From Rubrobacter_D sp963840835 (lineage in GTDB: Bacteria > Actinomycetota > Rubrobacteria > Rubrobacterales > Rubrobacteraceae): a DNA stretch of 64,000 nt. The stretch covers positions 248,001 to 312,000 of the forward strand of contig CAWJAM010000013.1 in NCBI GenBank assembly GCA_963840835.1, given 5' to 3'. The position numbers and the translations under genes were made by a program. Below the pieces are notes generated by a model. That model saw nothing but the letters and a program-made list of their open reading frames with translations. It was not told where the DNA came from and did not search any database. Within the stretch, counting starts at the first letter, position 1; each line of letters opens with the position of its first letter. Shown in pieces: positions 1 through 9,019 of this stretch.

Positions 1-66
1 AACCTGCGCCGATATCTTGCAGGCGAGGAGTTGCTTAACGTACTGGACAAACGACTGCTTTACTGA
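1..66 (+). CDS. C-terminus of a D-2-hydroxyacid dehydrogenase (partial)
   Basis: The first 21 codons end in a TGA at 64-66 and read NLRRYLAGEELLNVLDKRLL plus Tyr. Many D-isomer-specific 2-hydroxyacid dehydrogenases end with this tail (NLRRYLAGEPLLNVVDK). The body of the gene lies outside the window, so substrate and NAD(P) specificity cannot be judged. The family is known to reduce 2-keto acids with NAD(P)H. The call rests on a short tail only. Confidence 0.6.
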   Translation, partial: NLRRYLAGEELLNVLDKRLLY

Positions 67-78
67 AGGAGGTTTCGG

Positions 79-108
79 GTAGAAGGGCTGTTCGCGAACA
101 GCCCCTAC
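79..108. repeat. Repeat A: short palindrome
   Basis: A near-perfect palindrome centred on TTCGCGAA, with GTAG at the left edge and CTAC at the right edge. Related copies lie at 14490-14518, 19842-19869 and 20324-20352. It sits just after the dehydrogenase stop codon. The structure resembles REP or MITE-type palindromes. Confidence 0.8.
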
Positions 109-284
109 AGGTGTCGGGCCACAGGGAGGCCGATGGCCCGAAGAGGCGTTGTTGGCTGTCCGGTTTGTCTGGTCGGGACGGGTGGTATATTTTTCCGTAG
201 CCGTATGGATCTAAGCGAGACATCGGGTATCGGCGCGTCCCGGAAGGAGGCACGTTTTCGTCATCTTCCCTGTAAGGAGTCTCT

Positions 285-570
285 CTGGAAACCGTAGTAT
301 TTCCCGCCTTGAGAATCTTCGCCGCGCTACTGCTGGTCGCTTTGAATGGTCTCTTCGTGGCCCTCGATAGGGGAGGTCAATGAGGCCCTCGGCACCGACT
401 TCGAGACCGTCGGCGGCCTCGTGCTAGGCCATCTGGGCCGGGTACCACAGACGGGAGACGAGATCCACCTCGACGGTTACCTCCTGCGCGTAGCCGAAAC
501 AGACGGACCGCGCATCGCCCAAATCGTCATTCGAGAGGCCGAAGAGCGAAAGGAAGACGGTCGGAAGTAG
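285..570 (+). pseudogene. Collapsed HlyC/CorC (TlyC) family CBS protein
   Basis: Two ends of one known protein type are joined with the middle missing. From about 285 one frame reads a typical DUF21 N-terminal membrane start (LRIFAALLLVALNGLFVA). Near 360 homology jumps to another frame that reads the C-terminal CorC_HlyC domain (EVNEALGTDFETVGGLVLG) to the stop at 568-570. Intact members have roughly 420-450 residues with four membrane helices, two CBS domains and the C-terminal domain; only about 25 plus 70 codons remain. A ribosome-binding-like AAGGAG lies at 274-279. The junction frame is broken, so no functional protein is expected. Confidence 0.75.
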
Positions 571-644
571 TACCAAGCCCGCGCTCAGACCGTAGGCGCG
601 AAACGCTCGCCGCAGTGGAGATTCCCGTACGAAACCCTCAAATC

Positions 645-739
645 GCTGAAAGCGAGGGCCGCTAGGCCCGAGCGTGCTGACAAGTGCAAGCCGAAGGCTG
701 GAACGTGCTGACAAGCGGAGGCGAAGCCGGAGCGTGCTT
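645..739 (-). repeat. Repeat B: modular hairpin array, copy 1
   Basis: Read on the minus strand, the constant linker CTTGTCAGCACG recurs between different short hairpins, and the array ends in CGCTTTCAGC. It fills the gap between the CorC remnant and the small protein at 741-812. The same organisation recurs near 8.7, 9.6, 12.8, 18.1 and 23.1 kb. Confidence 0.75.
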
Positions 740-740
740 A

Positions 741-812
741 CTACGCGAAGGAGACGTAGATCGCGACGGCAACCGCCGTCAGGACCACGCTGAGAACGAG
801 CATCTCTCTCAT
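741..812 (-). CDS. Small hydrophobic protein (23 aa)
   Basis: An ATG at 812-810 follows a strong Shine-Dalgarno GAGGAGGTG with ideal spacing. The product is MREMLVLSVVLTAVAVAIYV plus SFA: a charged start and one hydrophobic stretch long enough to cross the membrane. It begins 14 bases after the ABC exporter stop codon on the same strand, so cotranscription is likely. I recognise no family. A small accessory subunit of the exporter is possible but is inference; a chance open frame is the alternative, made less likely by the ribosome-binding site. Confidence 0.5.
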   Translation of the reverse strand: MREMLVLSVVLTAVAVAIYVSFA

Positions 813-825
813 GGTTTCACCTCCT

Positions 826-2661
826 CTAGGGCTGGACCGGGTCGCGCTCCTGCAGGGAGTAGAGCCTCGCGTAGAGGCCTCCCGAGGAGACGAGGTCTTC
901 GTGGGTGCCCATCTCGGCGACGCGGCCTTCTTCTAGCACGAGGATCGTATCCACGCTCCTGACCAGCCTGAGTTCATGGGCGATCACGAAGGTGGTGCGT
1001 CCTTCTGTCAGGGCCCTCCAGCTCTCCTCGACGGCGGCGGCGGCCTCGGCGTCGAGGCCGGACTGGGGCTCGTCCAGGATCAGGACGGGCGTATCCCTGA
1101 GCATGGCGCGGGCGATGGAGATGCGCTGCCGCTGCCCTCCGCTCAAGCTCTCGCCGCGCTCGGAGAGCACGGCGTCGTAGCCTTCCGGCAGTTCCCGGAT
1201 AAAGTCGTCGGCCCCGGCGAGCTCGGCTACGGCCTCGATCTCCTCCAGGCTCGCCCCTGGGCGCCCGTAAGATATGTTCTCGGCGACACTCGCCCGGAAG
1301 AGCAAGGGGTCCTGCGGCACGAAGGTTATGGAGTCGCGCAACGATTTGAGGGTGAAGTCCTTGACGTCTTCTCCGTCGATGAGCACCCTTCCCTCCTGCG
1401 GGTCGTACAGGCGGGCGATGAGGCTGGTGACGGTGGTCTTGCCGGCGCCGCTGACCCCGACGAGAGCGACCCTGCACCCCTCCTCGACGTCGAAGTCCAC
1501 GCCGCGCAATACCTCCCCGGCCTCGTCCTCGTAGGCGAAGCGCACGTCTTCGAAAGCGACCCTGCCATCGAACGCTGGCGCGGGACGGGCCCCCGGCAGA
1601 TCCTTCACCGTCGGCTCCGCGTTCAGGAGGTCGATGATGCGCTCGCCCGAGACGAGGGAGGTGCCGATCTGGTTCACCTGCCGGCTGAGCGCCCAGAGTG
1701 GCGAGAGGAAAAGGGCTAGGTAGGCCACAAAGACCGTGAGGTCGCCCAATGAAAGAGCGCCGGCTAGGACCTGCCTCGCCCCGAAGTACACGACCAGCGC
1801 CGTGCCGAGGCCCCCGACGATCCCGAGCACGGTGCTGAACTTCGCCTCTATCATCGCGCTGTCCACGCTGGCCTTGAGTGACTCCCTACTCTCCGTCCTG
1901 AAACGTTCCATCTCGTCGTCCTCGCGGGCGAAGAGCTTGACGGCCCTTATGCCGATTATCGCCTCCTGCATGACGCTGGCGATGGCCCCCTCCCTCGTCC
2001 TGACTATGCGCATCCGCTGCACGAGCGACCGCCTGTAGCGGCTGACGGCGAGGAAGAGGAAGGGCACGGTAACGAGGGCGAGCAGGGTAAGCTGCCAGTC
2101 GAGCCAGAGCATGACGACCATCATCCCGATCAGGATGGTGACCGATGAGAACACCTCGACCACAGAGTCGACGAGCATGGTGCGGACCTCTTTTACGTCG
2201 CTGGTGACGCGGGTGATGGTATCCCCGGTGCGCTTGCTGCCGTGGTAGTCGAGCCCAAGGGCGTGGACCTTCGCGTAAAGGGCCTCGCGCATGTCGAAGA
2301 CGGTTTGTTGCCCTAGCTTCTGGAGCAGGTAGCGCCGGAACGAGGCGACGCTCCTGGTGATCGTGAAGATCAAAACTATGAGGAACGCTATCCCCGCCAG
2401 GAGTAGTGCCTCGTCGGCCAGTAGATTTGGCAGTACCTCTGGCAACGGTTTGTTGTCGGTCAGCACGTAGTCGATGATCAGGGCCAGCGGCCACGGCTGC
2501 GCGAGGCTCATCAGCGTCTCCAAGAGCAACACGCCGAGTGCCAGAACGAGCCCGGCGCGCCTGGGCCTCAAGAACGGCGTAAAGTTGGATAATGTCTCTT
2601 TTGTGCGCCTTAGCCCGGCGCGAAGCTCTTTCAATCTATCCACCCGTATATGATACCGCAC
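826..2661 (-). CDS. ABC exporter, fused permease and ATPase (MsbA-like)
   Basis: A 611-residue half-transporter with an N-terminal six-helix ABC membrane domain (about residues 35-320) and a C-terminal nucleotide-binding domain. Walker A GVSGAGKTT is near residue 404, the Q-loop FVPQDP follows, the signature LSGGQRQR is near 507 and Walker B VLILDEPQSGLD near 527. Length and order are normal for homodimeric exporters of lipids, drugs or peptides. Substrate cannot be predicted. It is transcribed away from the receiver-like gene at 2703 and may share its promoter gap. A 23-residue membrane peptide follows immediately downstream. Confidence 0.93.
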   Translation of the reverse strand: MRYHIRVDRLKELRAGLRRTKETLSNFTPFLRPRRAGLVLALGVLLLETLMSLAQPWPLALIIDYVLTDNKPLPEVLPNLLADEALLLAGIAFLIVLIFTITRSVASFRRYLLQKLGQQTVFDMREALYAKVHALGLDYHGSKRTGDTITRVTSDVKEVRTMLVDSVVEVFSSVTILIGMMVVMLWLDWQLTLLALVTVPFLFLAVSRYRRSLVQRMRIVRTREGAIASVMQEAIIGIRAVKLFAREDDEMERFRTESRESLKASVDSAMIEAKFSTVLGIVGGLGTALVVYFGARQVLAGALSLGDLTVFVAYLALFLSPLWALSRQVNQIGTSLVSGERIIDLLNAEPTVKDLPGARPAPAFDGRVAFEDVRFAYEDEAGEVLRGVDFDVEEGCRVALVGVSGAGKTTVTSLIARLYDPQEGRVLIDGEDVKDFTLKSLRDSITFVPQDPLLFRASVAENISYGRPGASLEEIEAVAELAGADDFIRELPEGYDAVLSERGESLSGGQRQRISIARAMLRDTPVLILDEPQSGLDAEAAAAVEESWRALTEGRTTFVIAHELRLVRSVDTILVLEEGRVAEMGTHEDLVSSGGLYARLYSLQERDPVQP

Positions 2662-2702
2662 GGCCCGCGGGTAGAATGTGCGTGCTTACCCAACCCTAGA
2701 GC

Positions 2703-3107
2703 ATGGAGGCCAACGTGACGAGACGGGTCCTCGCGGCCGTAGAAGACCTTTTGTTCAAGAGCAAGATCTCCGAAACGGCGTCCCAGCTGGGCATCGAGGC
2801 GTCGTTTCCCCGCAACCCCAGACGCTTGCTCGAAGTCCTGCGGGAGTCCCCTCCGGACCTGCTCGTCCTCGACCTGAATAGCGCCCGCTTCGAGCCGCTG
2901 GCGCTTCTTCTGAGCGTACGCTCAGAAGAAGCTACAAGGGACGTCCCCACGGTCGGCTTCCTATCTCATGTGCAGAGAGACCTCGCGGTCGCCGCGCGGG
3001 AGGCAGGCTGCGACCGCGTCGTCGCCCGCAGCGCATTCACCAAGGACCTACCGAAGATACTGGCTGGCCGTACCCCCGACACCATCGACGAGGCAAGCGT
3101 TGGCTGA
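2703..3107 (+). CDS. Receiver-like domain protein (degenerate response regulator)
   Basis: A 134-residue single-domain protein with the receiver fold pattern. The expected phospho-acceptor strand is DLLVLDLN, and an alternating helix/strand layout follows to residue 120. The usual acidic pair at the N-terminus is absent (VLAAVEDLLF), and the conserved Lys near the end is not seen (VVARSAFTKD). Phosphorylation-independent or regulatory use is therefore plausible. The stop codon overlaps the proposed TTG start of the downstream NUDIX gene, suggesting translational coupling. No output domain is present. Family assignment is moderate. Confidence 0.7.
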   Translation: MEANVTRRVLAAVEDLLFKSKISETASQLGIEASFPRNPRRLLEVLRESPPDLLVLDLNSARFEPLALLLSVRSEEATRDVPTVGFLSHVQRDLAVAAREAGCDRVVARSAFTKDLPKILAGRTPDTIDEASVG

Positions 3108-3657
3108 GGAGCAAGGGTGGAAGCGTCTGGGTAGCGAGAGGCTGCTCGAGAACCCTTACTTCGCGCTGCGCTCGGACCGGCTGCGGCTACCTGACGGGGG
3201 GATCAAAGACCCCTACTTCGTGATCGAACGCCCCGACGCCGCGATAGTCTTCCCGTTGACCAGCAGCGGCGAAGTCGTCCTCGTGCGCCAGTACCGCCCT
3301 CCGCTGGAGATGATGGAGCTTGGCCTCCCCGCGGGGCTCGTCGAAGAGGGCGAGCGCCCCCAGGACGCGGCCCGCCGCGAACTCGCCGAAGAGACCGGCT
3401 ACACTGGCGGCGAGTGGGAACAATTGGGATCCCTCGCCTCGTCCCCCAGCCTCAAGGACAACTGGGCCTACCTCTTCCTGGCCCGCGACGTGGAAGAGAC
3501 AGCCGCACCCGACCCGGACGAGCACGAGCTCGTCGAGGTGGTGAGGGTGCCCCTGCTAGAACTCCAGAACCTCGTACGCTCCGGCGAGATAGTCAGTTCC
3601 AGCGGCGTCGCCGCCGTCATGCTAGCCCTGGAGCGGCTAGGTCAGCACTTCAGCTAG
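3100..3657 (+). CDS. NUDIX hydrolase (ADP-ribose pyrophosphatase type)
   Basis: About 185 residues with a complete Nudix box, GLVEEGERPQDAARRELAEE followed by TGY, giving the metal-binding glutamates. The pattern VVLVRQYRPPLEMMELGLPA upstream of the box is typical of ADP-ribose or nucleotide-sugar pyrophosphatases. I chose the TTG at 3100 because homology starts there (AEEQGWKRLGSERLL); it overlaps the upstream stop by 8 bases. A longer open frame reaches back to 2968 but only shadows the receiver gene. One of four NUDIX genes in this window; substrate is unknown. Confidence 0.88.
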   Translation: MAEEQGWKRLGSERLLENPYFALRSDRLRLPDGGIKDPYFVIERPDAAIVFPLTSSGEVVLVRQYRPPLEMMELGLPAGLVEEGERPQDAARRELAEETGYTGGEWEQLGSLASSPSLKDNWAYLFLARDVEETAAPDPDEHELVEVVRVPLLELQNLVRSGEIVSSSGVAAVMLALERLGQHFS

Positions 3658-3738
3658 TCAGCTTTGTTTGCTGCTTGGGCTGATGGCCTGGCGTCCGAAA
3701 GGCTCGAGCCTCTCGGAGGGTGCTGCAGGCAAAGAGAA

Positions 3739-3762
3739 AGCCCGGACTCTACGTTCCGGGCT
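3739..3762 (-). terminator. Intrinsic terminator for the HesB/IscA gene
   Basis: A perfect 8-bp stem, AGCCCGGA pairing with TCCGGGCT, with an 8-base loop. On the minus strand it is followed by TTCTCTTT, making it a factor-independent terminator 25 bases after the HesB/IscA stop. Confidence 0.75.
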
Positions 3763-3786
3763 CCCTATATCTAACAGGCTGAAATG

Positions 3787-4134
3787 CTAACAGGTAAAGG
3801 AGCTGCCGCAGCCGCAGCCGCCCTGGACGTTGGGGTTGTTGACGGCGAAGCCGGCGCCCATCAGGCCGTCGACGTAGTCGAACTCGGAGCCCATGATGTA
3901 GGGGACGCTCATCGCGTCGATGAGCACCCTGACGCCCTTGGTCTCGAGGACCTCGTCGTCGTCGGCGATCTCGTCGTCGAAGTAGATGCTGTACTGGAAA
4001 CCCGAGCAGCCGCCGGGCCTGACGCCGATGCGCAGCGCGAGGTCTTCCTCGCCTTCCTGGGCCATGAGGGTCTTGACCTTCTCCGCGGCGTTGTCGGTGA
4101 TGTTGACGATGGTAGTCTCTTCTTTTTGCTGCAT
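3787..4134 (-). CDS. HesB/IscA-type iron-sulfur cluster carrier
   Basis: A 115-residue A-type carrier that binds Fe-S clusters and hands them to apo-proteins. The three expected cysteines are present: one in RPGGCSGFQY and two in the C-terminal GGCGCGSSF motif. I chose the ATG at 4134 because GGGAGGTG precedes it and homology begins directly after it (MQQKEETTIVNITDNAAEKV). A longer reading from 4236 adds residues unlike the family. No suf/isc genes adjoin it. An ErpA-like role is likely but not separable from IscA here. Confidence 0.92.
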   Translation of the reverse strand: MQQKEETTIVNITDNAAEKVKTLMAQEGEEDLALRIGVRPGGCSGFQYSIYFDDEIADDDEVLETKGVRVLIDAMSVPYIMGSEFDYVDGLMGAGFAVNNPNVQGGCGCGSSFTC

Positions 4135-4198
4135 CAGCACCTCCCGTGCTGTAGTCGGCCTGTGGATAGGGAAATTATTACACCGCGAACCGTATACT

Positions 4199-6443
4199 TC
4201 AACGCCGCTTTCGGAAGGTTCTTCGGAGCCTTCCACGCAAGGCCTTGCCGAGATGGGCCCTCCGGACGCCCACGTGCTTCCTCAGCCGGACCAACAGCGA
4301 GGATGGGTTCACGGCGCCGAGCGCCCTCCGCCAGCGTGGCAGTCGCTCATAGGCCCGTATAGCGCCCCTGTAGGCGGAAGCTACCCGTTCCCCGTCGCCG
4401 CCCTGCGAGTAGAGGTAGTCCGAGTAGGCCCGGGCGAACTCTGCCATCGGGGTCTCCTCCACACCCACAGCCCAGGCGAGGATCAGCACCCGTTCGGTGG
4501 GGGTCAGCGCGGGCGAGTCGGCGACGACGCTCCGGCCCGGGGCCAGCACGTCGCGCAGCCGGCCCGTGAGGTCCTCGTAGAGGTCCCCTGGTCCGCCGCG
4601 GGCGAGGAGCACCCTCTTGGAGGTCGGCACGGCCGCCACGAGAAGCAAGGGCAAGAACGCGAACACGGGCCACACCGGAATACCGTTCTCCCCGGGGCCA
4701 CCGTTGGCCTGCCCTTGCCGGGTCTGGTCCCTCCCTTGTTCCCGAGTCGCCTGCTGTTCGTCCCCCAGGGCCGCCCGCTCGTCGAGGTTGTTCTCGAGGG
4801 GCTGGGACTGGCCAGCCGGCGGAAGCTCCGGCCGCGCGGCGTTCGCCTCCATTGCGGCGGGCATGGAGAAACCAGGGGTCGGGTTGAAGGGGTACCAGCC
4901 GACGCCGGGGAAGTAGGCCTCTACCCAGGTGTGCATGTTGCTACCCCTGACGAGGTACTCTCCGGAGCCCACACTCTCACCCGCGGTGGCCCCGTAGACG
5001 ACTCGCGAGGGCACGTTCATGTCGCGCAGGAGGAGCGCCATCGAGGTGGAGAACTGGGTACAGAACCCTTCCTTCCCGTCGCCCAGGAACTCCTCGATAG
5101 CCTCGTCCGCCCGACGGTAGCTCACGTCCAGGTTGTAAGTAAAGCCGCCGTCGTAGGTCAGGTACTGCTCGATCGCGCGCGCCTTGTCGTAGGGCGTCGT
5201 GGGCTCGTACGTGCGTAGTATCTCGTCTCGCAGTCTCGCCGACGACGGGCGGCGTGCCGTCTGGGAGCTGGAGGAATTTCTGCTCCACGCTCAGCGGGTA
5301 GTCGCTGCTCGCGCCCCTCAGTTGTGCCGCGGTGGGCTGCGGTACCTCCGAGCGCACCTCGTAGAAATCGCCCTCTTCGAATGGCCTGTCCATTGACCAC
5401 GAGCCGTCGGAGTTCTGGATCGTCCCGAGCTCGGAGGTCTGTATAATCTTGTACCCCCCGAATATAAGGTCCGTCCTCGCGTTGAGGACCTGCACCCTCT
5501 GAAGCACGGTGCGGGTCTCGACGTCGGCGGCTATCTCCTCCCCGTAGTCCGTCCCCGGCTTTGTGGTGTCGGCCCACCTGACGCCGTCGAAGTAATCCAT
5601 GGTCCCGCCGCGCCACAGGAGGGGCTGGGGGCTACTCACCCGCATGAGCTCGGCGTCCCTCCCCGCCGTGAGGTAATCTCCCACGTCGGCCTGCACGTCG
5701 AGCCTGGAGGTCCCGCCCGTCCCTATGCGCGTCCAATCTATCATGCCTGGGCTGACCGTCTCGTCGGAGAAAGGCAACCGCGGCACGAGGAGCACGAGCG
5801 CGACCACCACGGCCCCGGCCACGACGGCGGGGCGGCCGGGATCCTCTGCTCCGCCCGAGGAGAGGAGTAGCCCTACGGCGCAGGCCAGGAAGACGGCGAA
5901 GAAGAACCCTGCCCCGTCCTCGAAGCTGATGGTCGAGAGCACGCCGATAGTGAGCCCAAGGACGGCTACGGAGACGATGGGGCTATTCTCGTAGAGGGTG
6001 GCCGAGGTGGCGAAGGCGACCAGGATCATGACCGCTGGCACGAGAACGACGAAGAGCCCGGGGGCGAGGCCGTAGGGTATGGGCTGGGCGTACATGATGT
6101 TCGCCGCCTTGTAGACGTCGTCAGCCACGATCCCGAAGGGCCCCCGCCAGCCCGAGGCCGAGAAGAGATCCGTCCCGTACACCGCGAGCAGCGTGTACAC
6201 GAGTATGGCAGGAAGCAGCAACAAGAACCGCCACCTGCCCGCCGAGCCGACCAGCATCGCCACGGCGGCGGCGAGGAACAGGGGCAGGAAGGCCTTGTAC
6301 CCGGCTATGATCGCGACCACGGAGAGATCGCCGAAACCACCGTCGCCGCCGCTGTAGGTCTCGCCCGTAAACAGGATGCTGAAGGCGCCGCCGGTCGCGA
6401 GGGCAGCGCCGTAGAGCCACCATCTCGTCCCCGTTCTACTCAT
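4199..6443 (-). pseudogene. TgpA-like membrane transglutaminase, frameshifted
   Basis: Together two frames encode about 748 residues. The N-terminal part (6443 to about 5250) has several membrane helices and an extracytoplasmic region. The C-terminal part (about 5250 to 4199) has the transglutaminase core with Cys in KEGFCTQFSTSMALLLR and His in HTWVEAYFPGVGWYPFNPTP, one membrane helix and a DUF4129-like tail. They are joined by a +1 shift near 5246-5252: removing one base gives a continuous PPVVARLRDEILRTYEP reading. The usual catalytic Asp of FDPTP is Asn here. It is the last gene of a moxR-DUF58-tgpA operon and overlaps DUF58 by ATGA. Sequencing error or true loss are both possible. Confidence 0.85.
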
Positions 6444-7705
6444 CGCACCGCCTCGACCCTGCGCGCGCCCGAGAGCCCTTCCACGCCATCGGGGTGACTG
6501 ACGACGCGGACGGCTGCCCCCGCCGCCTCCAGCCGGCCGATGCCTCTCAAAAAAGCCGCCTCGCGCTCCTGTGCGACGGCCGCCGACGCGGATCTCGGCG
6601 CGGCCCCAGGCACAGGGGGCGTCCGGTACGTGTGGGTCGCGAAGGCGACCACGATCACCGAGAGGCCGGCGCCCCTGAGCCTGCGGACGCAGTCTGGCAA
6701 TCCGTCGTCGCGGGTGCGCGAGATGAGGATTACGCCCTCCCCGAGACCCCCACGTTCTCCCAGCACGGTCTCGCCCAGGGGACGGACCCCGTCGGCGCGC
6801 GCCGTCGCGAGGAACCTCATCGCCTCCCAGTAGGAATCTTCGTCGGACCCGAAGCCCGTCTCGGCGACGCCACTGCCCGTGCCGAGCAGCCGGAAAGGCA
6901 GGCCCTCGCGGGCGAGGTGCGTCAGCACCGAGGCCGCCGCTGAGACGGCGTCCTCGACCTCGTTCTCCTGGACCCTGAGTCCCTCCCTGCGGAGATCGAG
7001 GACCACCGTGTGGCGCCTCGGCGCCTGCAGGGAGAACTCCTTTACGAAGAGCTCTCCCGTGCGCGCCAGGCTCTTCCAGTGGATGTGCCGTCTGTCGTCT
7101 CCCCTGCGGTACTCCCTCAGGCTCGCAAACTCCTCCCCGCGCTGGCCACGGGACCCCCTGGCGCCGGCCTCCATGTTTCCGCCCTGCAGGGGGAAACCTC
7201 GCAACCCGTGGACCTTCGGGTAGACCACGACCTCCGTCCTCTCCTCGAACCTCCTCGCGAAACCGAGGAGCCCGAAGGGGTCAACCACCTTGACCTCGGC
7301 CGGGCCGAGTTCGTAGACGCCCCTGCGGGCGAAGGTGAGGGGAACCTCGATCCTCGTGTTCTTTCTCGACCCCGGAAACTCGAACTCGCGCGGCCCGGGG
7401 AGAAGGTCTGACACACCTACCTTCGCCGCGCCGAACCGCGAGCGCTCCAGCATAAGACGCAGGCTGGCCTCTTTGCCCGCCGTTATGCGGGTACCGGGGG
7501 AGAGAGCGCGCGAGTACCAGAGGCCCCTCGAACTCATTATGCCGAGGACGAGGGACGCGAGCGGCAGAGCCAGGAGCGCGTAGGCGAGCTGGTGGAACTG
7601 GGTCGTACCGATCAGGCGCGCCACCAGAAGCGTTATGACCCCGGCAACGAGCGCCTGCCAGCCGCGGGCCGTGGGTCTCACGGAGAGCCGCGGGGCGCCC
7701 CGCAA
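6440..7705 (-). CDS. DUF58 domain protein
   Basis: A 421-residue protein with two N-terminal membrane segments (about residues 18-60), then a Rossmann/vWA-like DUF58 domain marked by REYRRGDDRRHIHWKSLART. DUF58 proteins almost always sit next to MoxR ATPases and transglutaminase-like membrane proteins, exactly as here. Their biochemical role is unresolved; a role in envelope or protein-complex maturation is usually proposed. The start follows the moxR stop by 5 bases and the end overlaps the tgpA start, so the three are one operon. Confidence 0.9.
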   Translation of the reverse strand: MRGAPRLSVRPTARGWQALVAGVITLLVARLIGTTQFHQLAYALLALPLASLVLGIMSSRGLWYSRALSPGTRITAGKEASLRLMLERSRFGAAKVGVSDLLPGPREFEFPGSRKNTRIEVPLTFARRGVYELGPAEVKVVDPFGLLGFARRFEERTEVVVYPKVHGLRGFPLQGGNMEAGARGSRGQRGEEFASLREYRRGDDRRHIHWKSLARTGELFVKEFSLQAPRRHTVVLDLRREGLRVQENEVEDAVSAAASVLTHLAREGLPFRLLGTGSGVAETGFGSDEDSYWEAMRFLATARADGVRPLGETVLGERGGLGEGVILISRTRDDGLPDCVRRLRGAGLSVIVVAFATHTYRTPPVPGAAPRSASAAVAQEREAAFLRGIGRLEAAGAAVRVVSHPDGVEGLSGARRVEAVR

Positions 7706-7710
7706 GGCTC

Positions 7711-8679
7711 TTACACCGCCTCGGTCACGGGCACGGAGCGCAGGATGTCCTGCACGATCTCGCGGGTGGCGTCGTCGGGACCCAGGCCATCTTCGGAGCC
7801 GGTGGCTGAGGGTATGATCCTATGCGAGAGCACGCTCCCAGCCATCGCCTTGACGTCGTCGGGGGCGCAGTAGGAGCGTCCGTTAGCCGCGGCCCGCGCC
7901 CTCGAAGCCGCCAGTAGCATCCGGCTGGCGCGCGGGGAGGCGCCCAGGTGTACGTCCTCGCGCTCCCGGGTCGCCGAGGTCACGGAGACGACGTACCTCA
8001 AAACGGCCTCGCTCGTGTAGATCTCCTCGACGAGCTGGCGCATCTCCAGGAACTCTTCCACCCCGATCACAGAGGAGAGGTCGGCGACCGGGTCCTGGGA
8101 GAGCTTGAGCATCTCGGTCTCGGCGTCCTCGTCGGGGTAGCCGACCTGCATCTTGATCATGAACCGGTCCAGCTCGGCGTGCGGCAGGGGGTAGGTGCCC
8201 TCGTGCTCCACCGGGTTCTGGGTGGCGATCACGCAGAAGGGCTGGGCAAGATGGCGCGTCACCCCGTCCACGGTCACCGAGCCCTCCTCCATCGCCTCGA
8301 GAAGGGCGCTTTGCGTCTTGGGGCTGGCGCGGTTGATCTCGTCCGCGAGCACCACGTTGGCGAAGACGGGACCGGCCCAGAACTCGAAATCCCCCTCGCC
8401 CTGGTTGTAGACGTTTAGGCCCGTCACGTCGGCCGGCAGGAGGTCGGGGGTGAACTGTATCCTGCGAAACTCGGCCTCGAGAGAACGGGCCAGCGACTTG
8501 GCCAGGAGCGTCTTGCCGACACCAGGTACGTCCTCGATAAGGATGTGACCGCCCGCGAGCATGGCCACCACGGCCAGAAAGACACCCTCGTGCTTGCCAG
8601 AGACGGCACGCCCGACGTTCCCGACGATGCGTTCGACGCTCTCCGCGAAATCGTTGTGGTCCAAAGAATTCCCGTCCAT
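7711..8679 (-). CDS. MoxR-family AAA+ ATPase
   Basis: About 322 residues. Walker A DVPGVGKTLLAKSLA is near residue 50 and Walker B VVLADEINRASPKTQ near 110, followed by sensor motifs and the AAA lid (LGASPRASRMLLAASRARAA). I prefer the ATG at 8679 (MDGNSLDHNDF) over 8721 because the extra residues (MLKAIRYNHPRHPK) are unlike the family. MoxR ATPases act as chaperones for partner vWA/DUF58 proteins. It heads the operon; the long repeat array at 8719-9005 lies directly upstream. Confidence 0.93.
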   Translation of the reverse strand: MDGNSLDHNDFAESVERIVGNVGRAVSGKHEGVFLAVVAMLAGGHILIEDVPGVGKTLLAKSLARSLEAEFRRIQFTPDLLPADVTGLNVYNQGEGDFEFWAGPVFANVVLADEINRASPKTQSALLEAMEEGSVTVDGVTRHLAQPFCVIATQNPVEHEGTYPLPHAELDRFMIKMQVGYPDEDAETEMLKLSQDPVADLSSVIGVEEFLEMRQLVEEIYTSEAVLRYVVSVTSATREREDVHLGASPRASRMLLAASRARAAANGRSYCAPDDVKAMAGSVLSHRIIPSATGSEDGLGPDDATREIVQDILRSVPVTEAV

Positions 8680-8718
8680 TTTCGGGTGACGCGGATGATT
8701 ATATCTTATAGCTTTCAG

Positions 8719-9005
8719 CACGCTGCCTTCGGCAGCTTGTCAGCACGCTCAGCCCTAGCGGGCTTCGCTTGTCAGCAACGCTTCGCCCTTCGGGCTCGCT
8801 TTCAGCTTTTTTGTTTCGGCCTCGCGCTGCAGCGTGCAACGCACCGCTGCCATTGACGGTAGGGGTCTACGCTCGTAGCGGCACCCCAAGACGACTTCCT
8901 GACAAGGCGCCGACCGGAGGGAGGCGCCGTGCTGACGAGCGAAGGCGTCAGCCTGAGCGTGCTGACAAGCCTGCGAAGCAGGCGTGCTGACAAGGCGCCT
9001 GGCGA
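8719..9005. repeat. Repeat B: modular hairpin arrays, copies 2 and 3
   Basis: Two arrays occupy the gap between the HNH gene and moxR. At 8719-8816 (plus orientation) three different hairpins are joined by CGCTTGTCAGCA-type linkers and end in GCTTTCAGCTTTTTT. At 8896-9005 (mostly opposite orientation) hairpins such as GGCGCCT...AGGCGCC alternate with CGTGCTGACAAG. Linkers are nearly constant while the paired cores differ. No coding potential is seen here. Confidence 0.8.
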
Positions 9006-9019
9006 AGCCAGGCGCCTTG

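Noticed and set aside
8719..9005. CRISPR-like array of repeats and spacers
   Set aside because: Linkers repeat but the intervening pieces are short, self-complementary and unequal in length, arrays turn orientation, and no cas genes are present.
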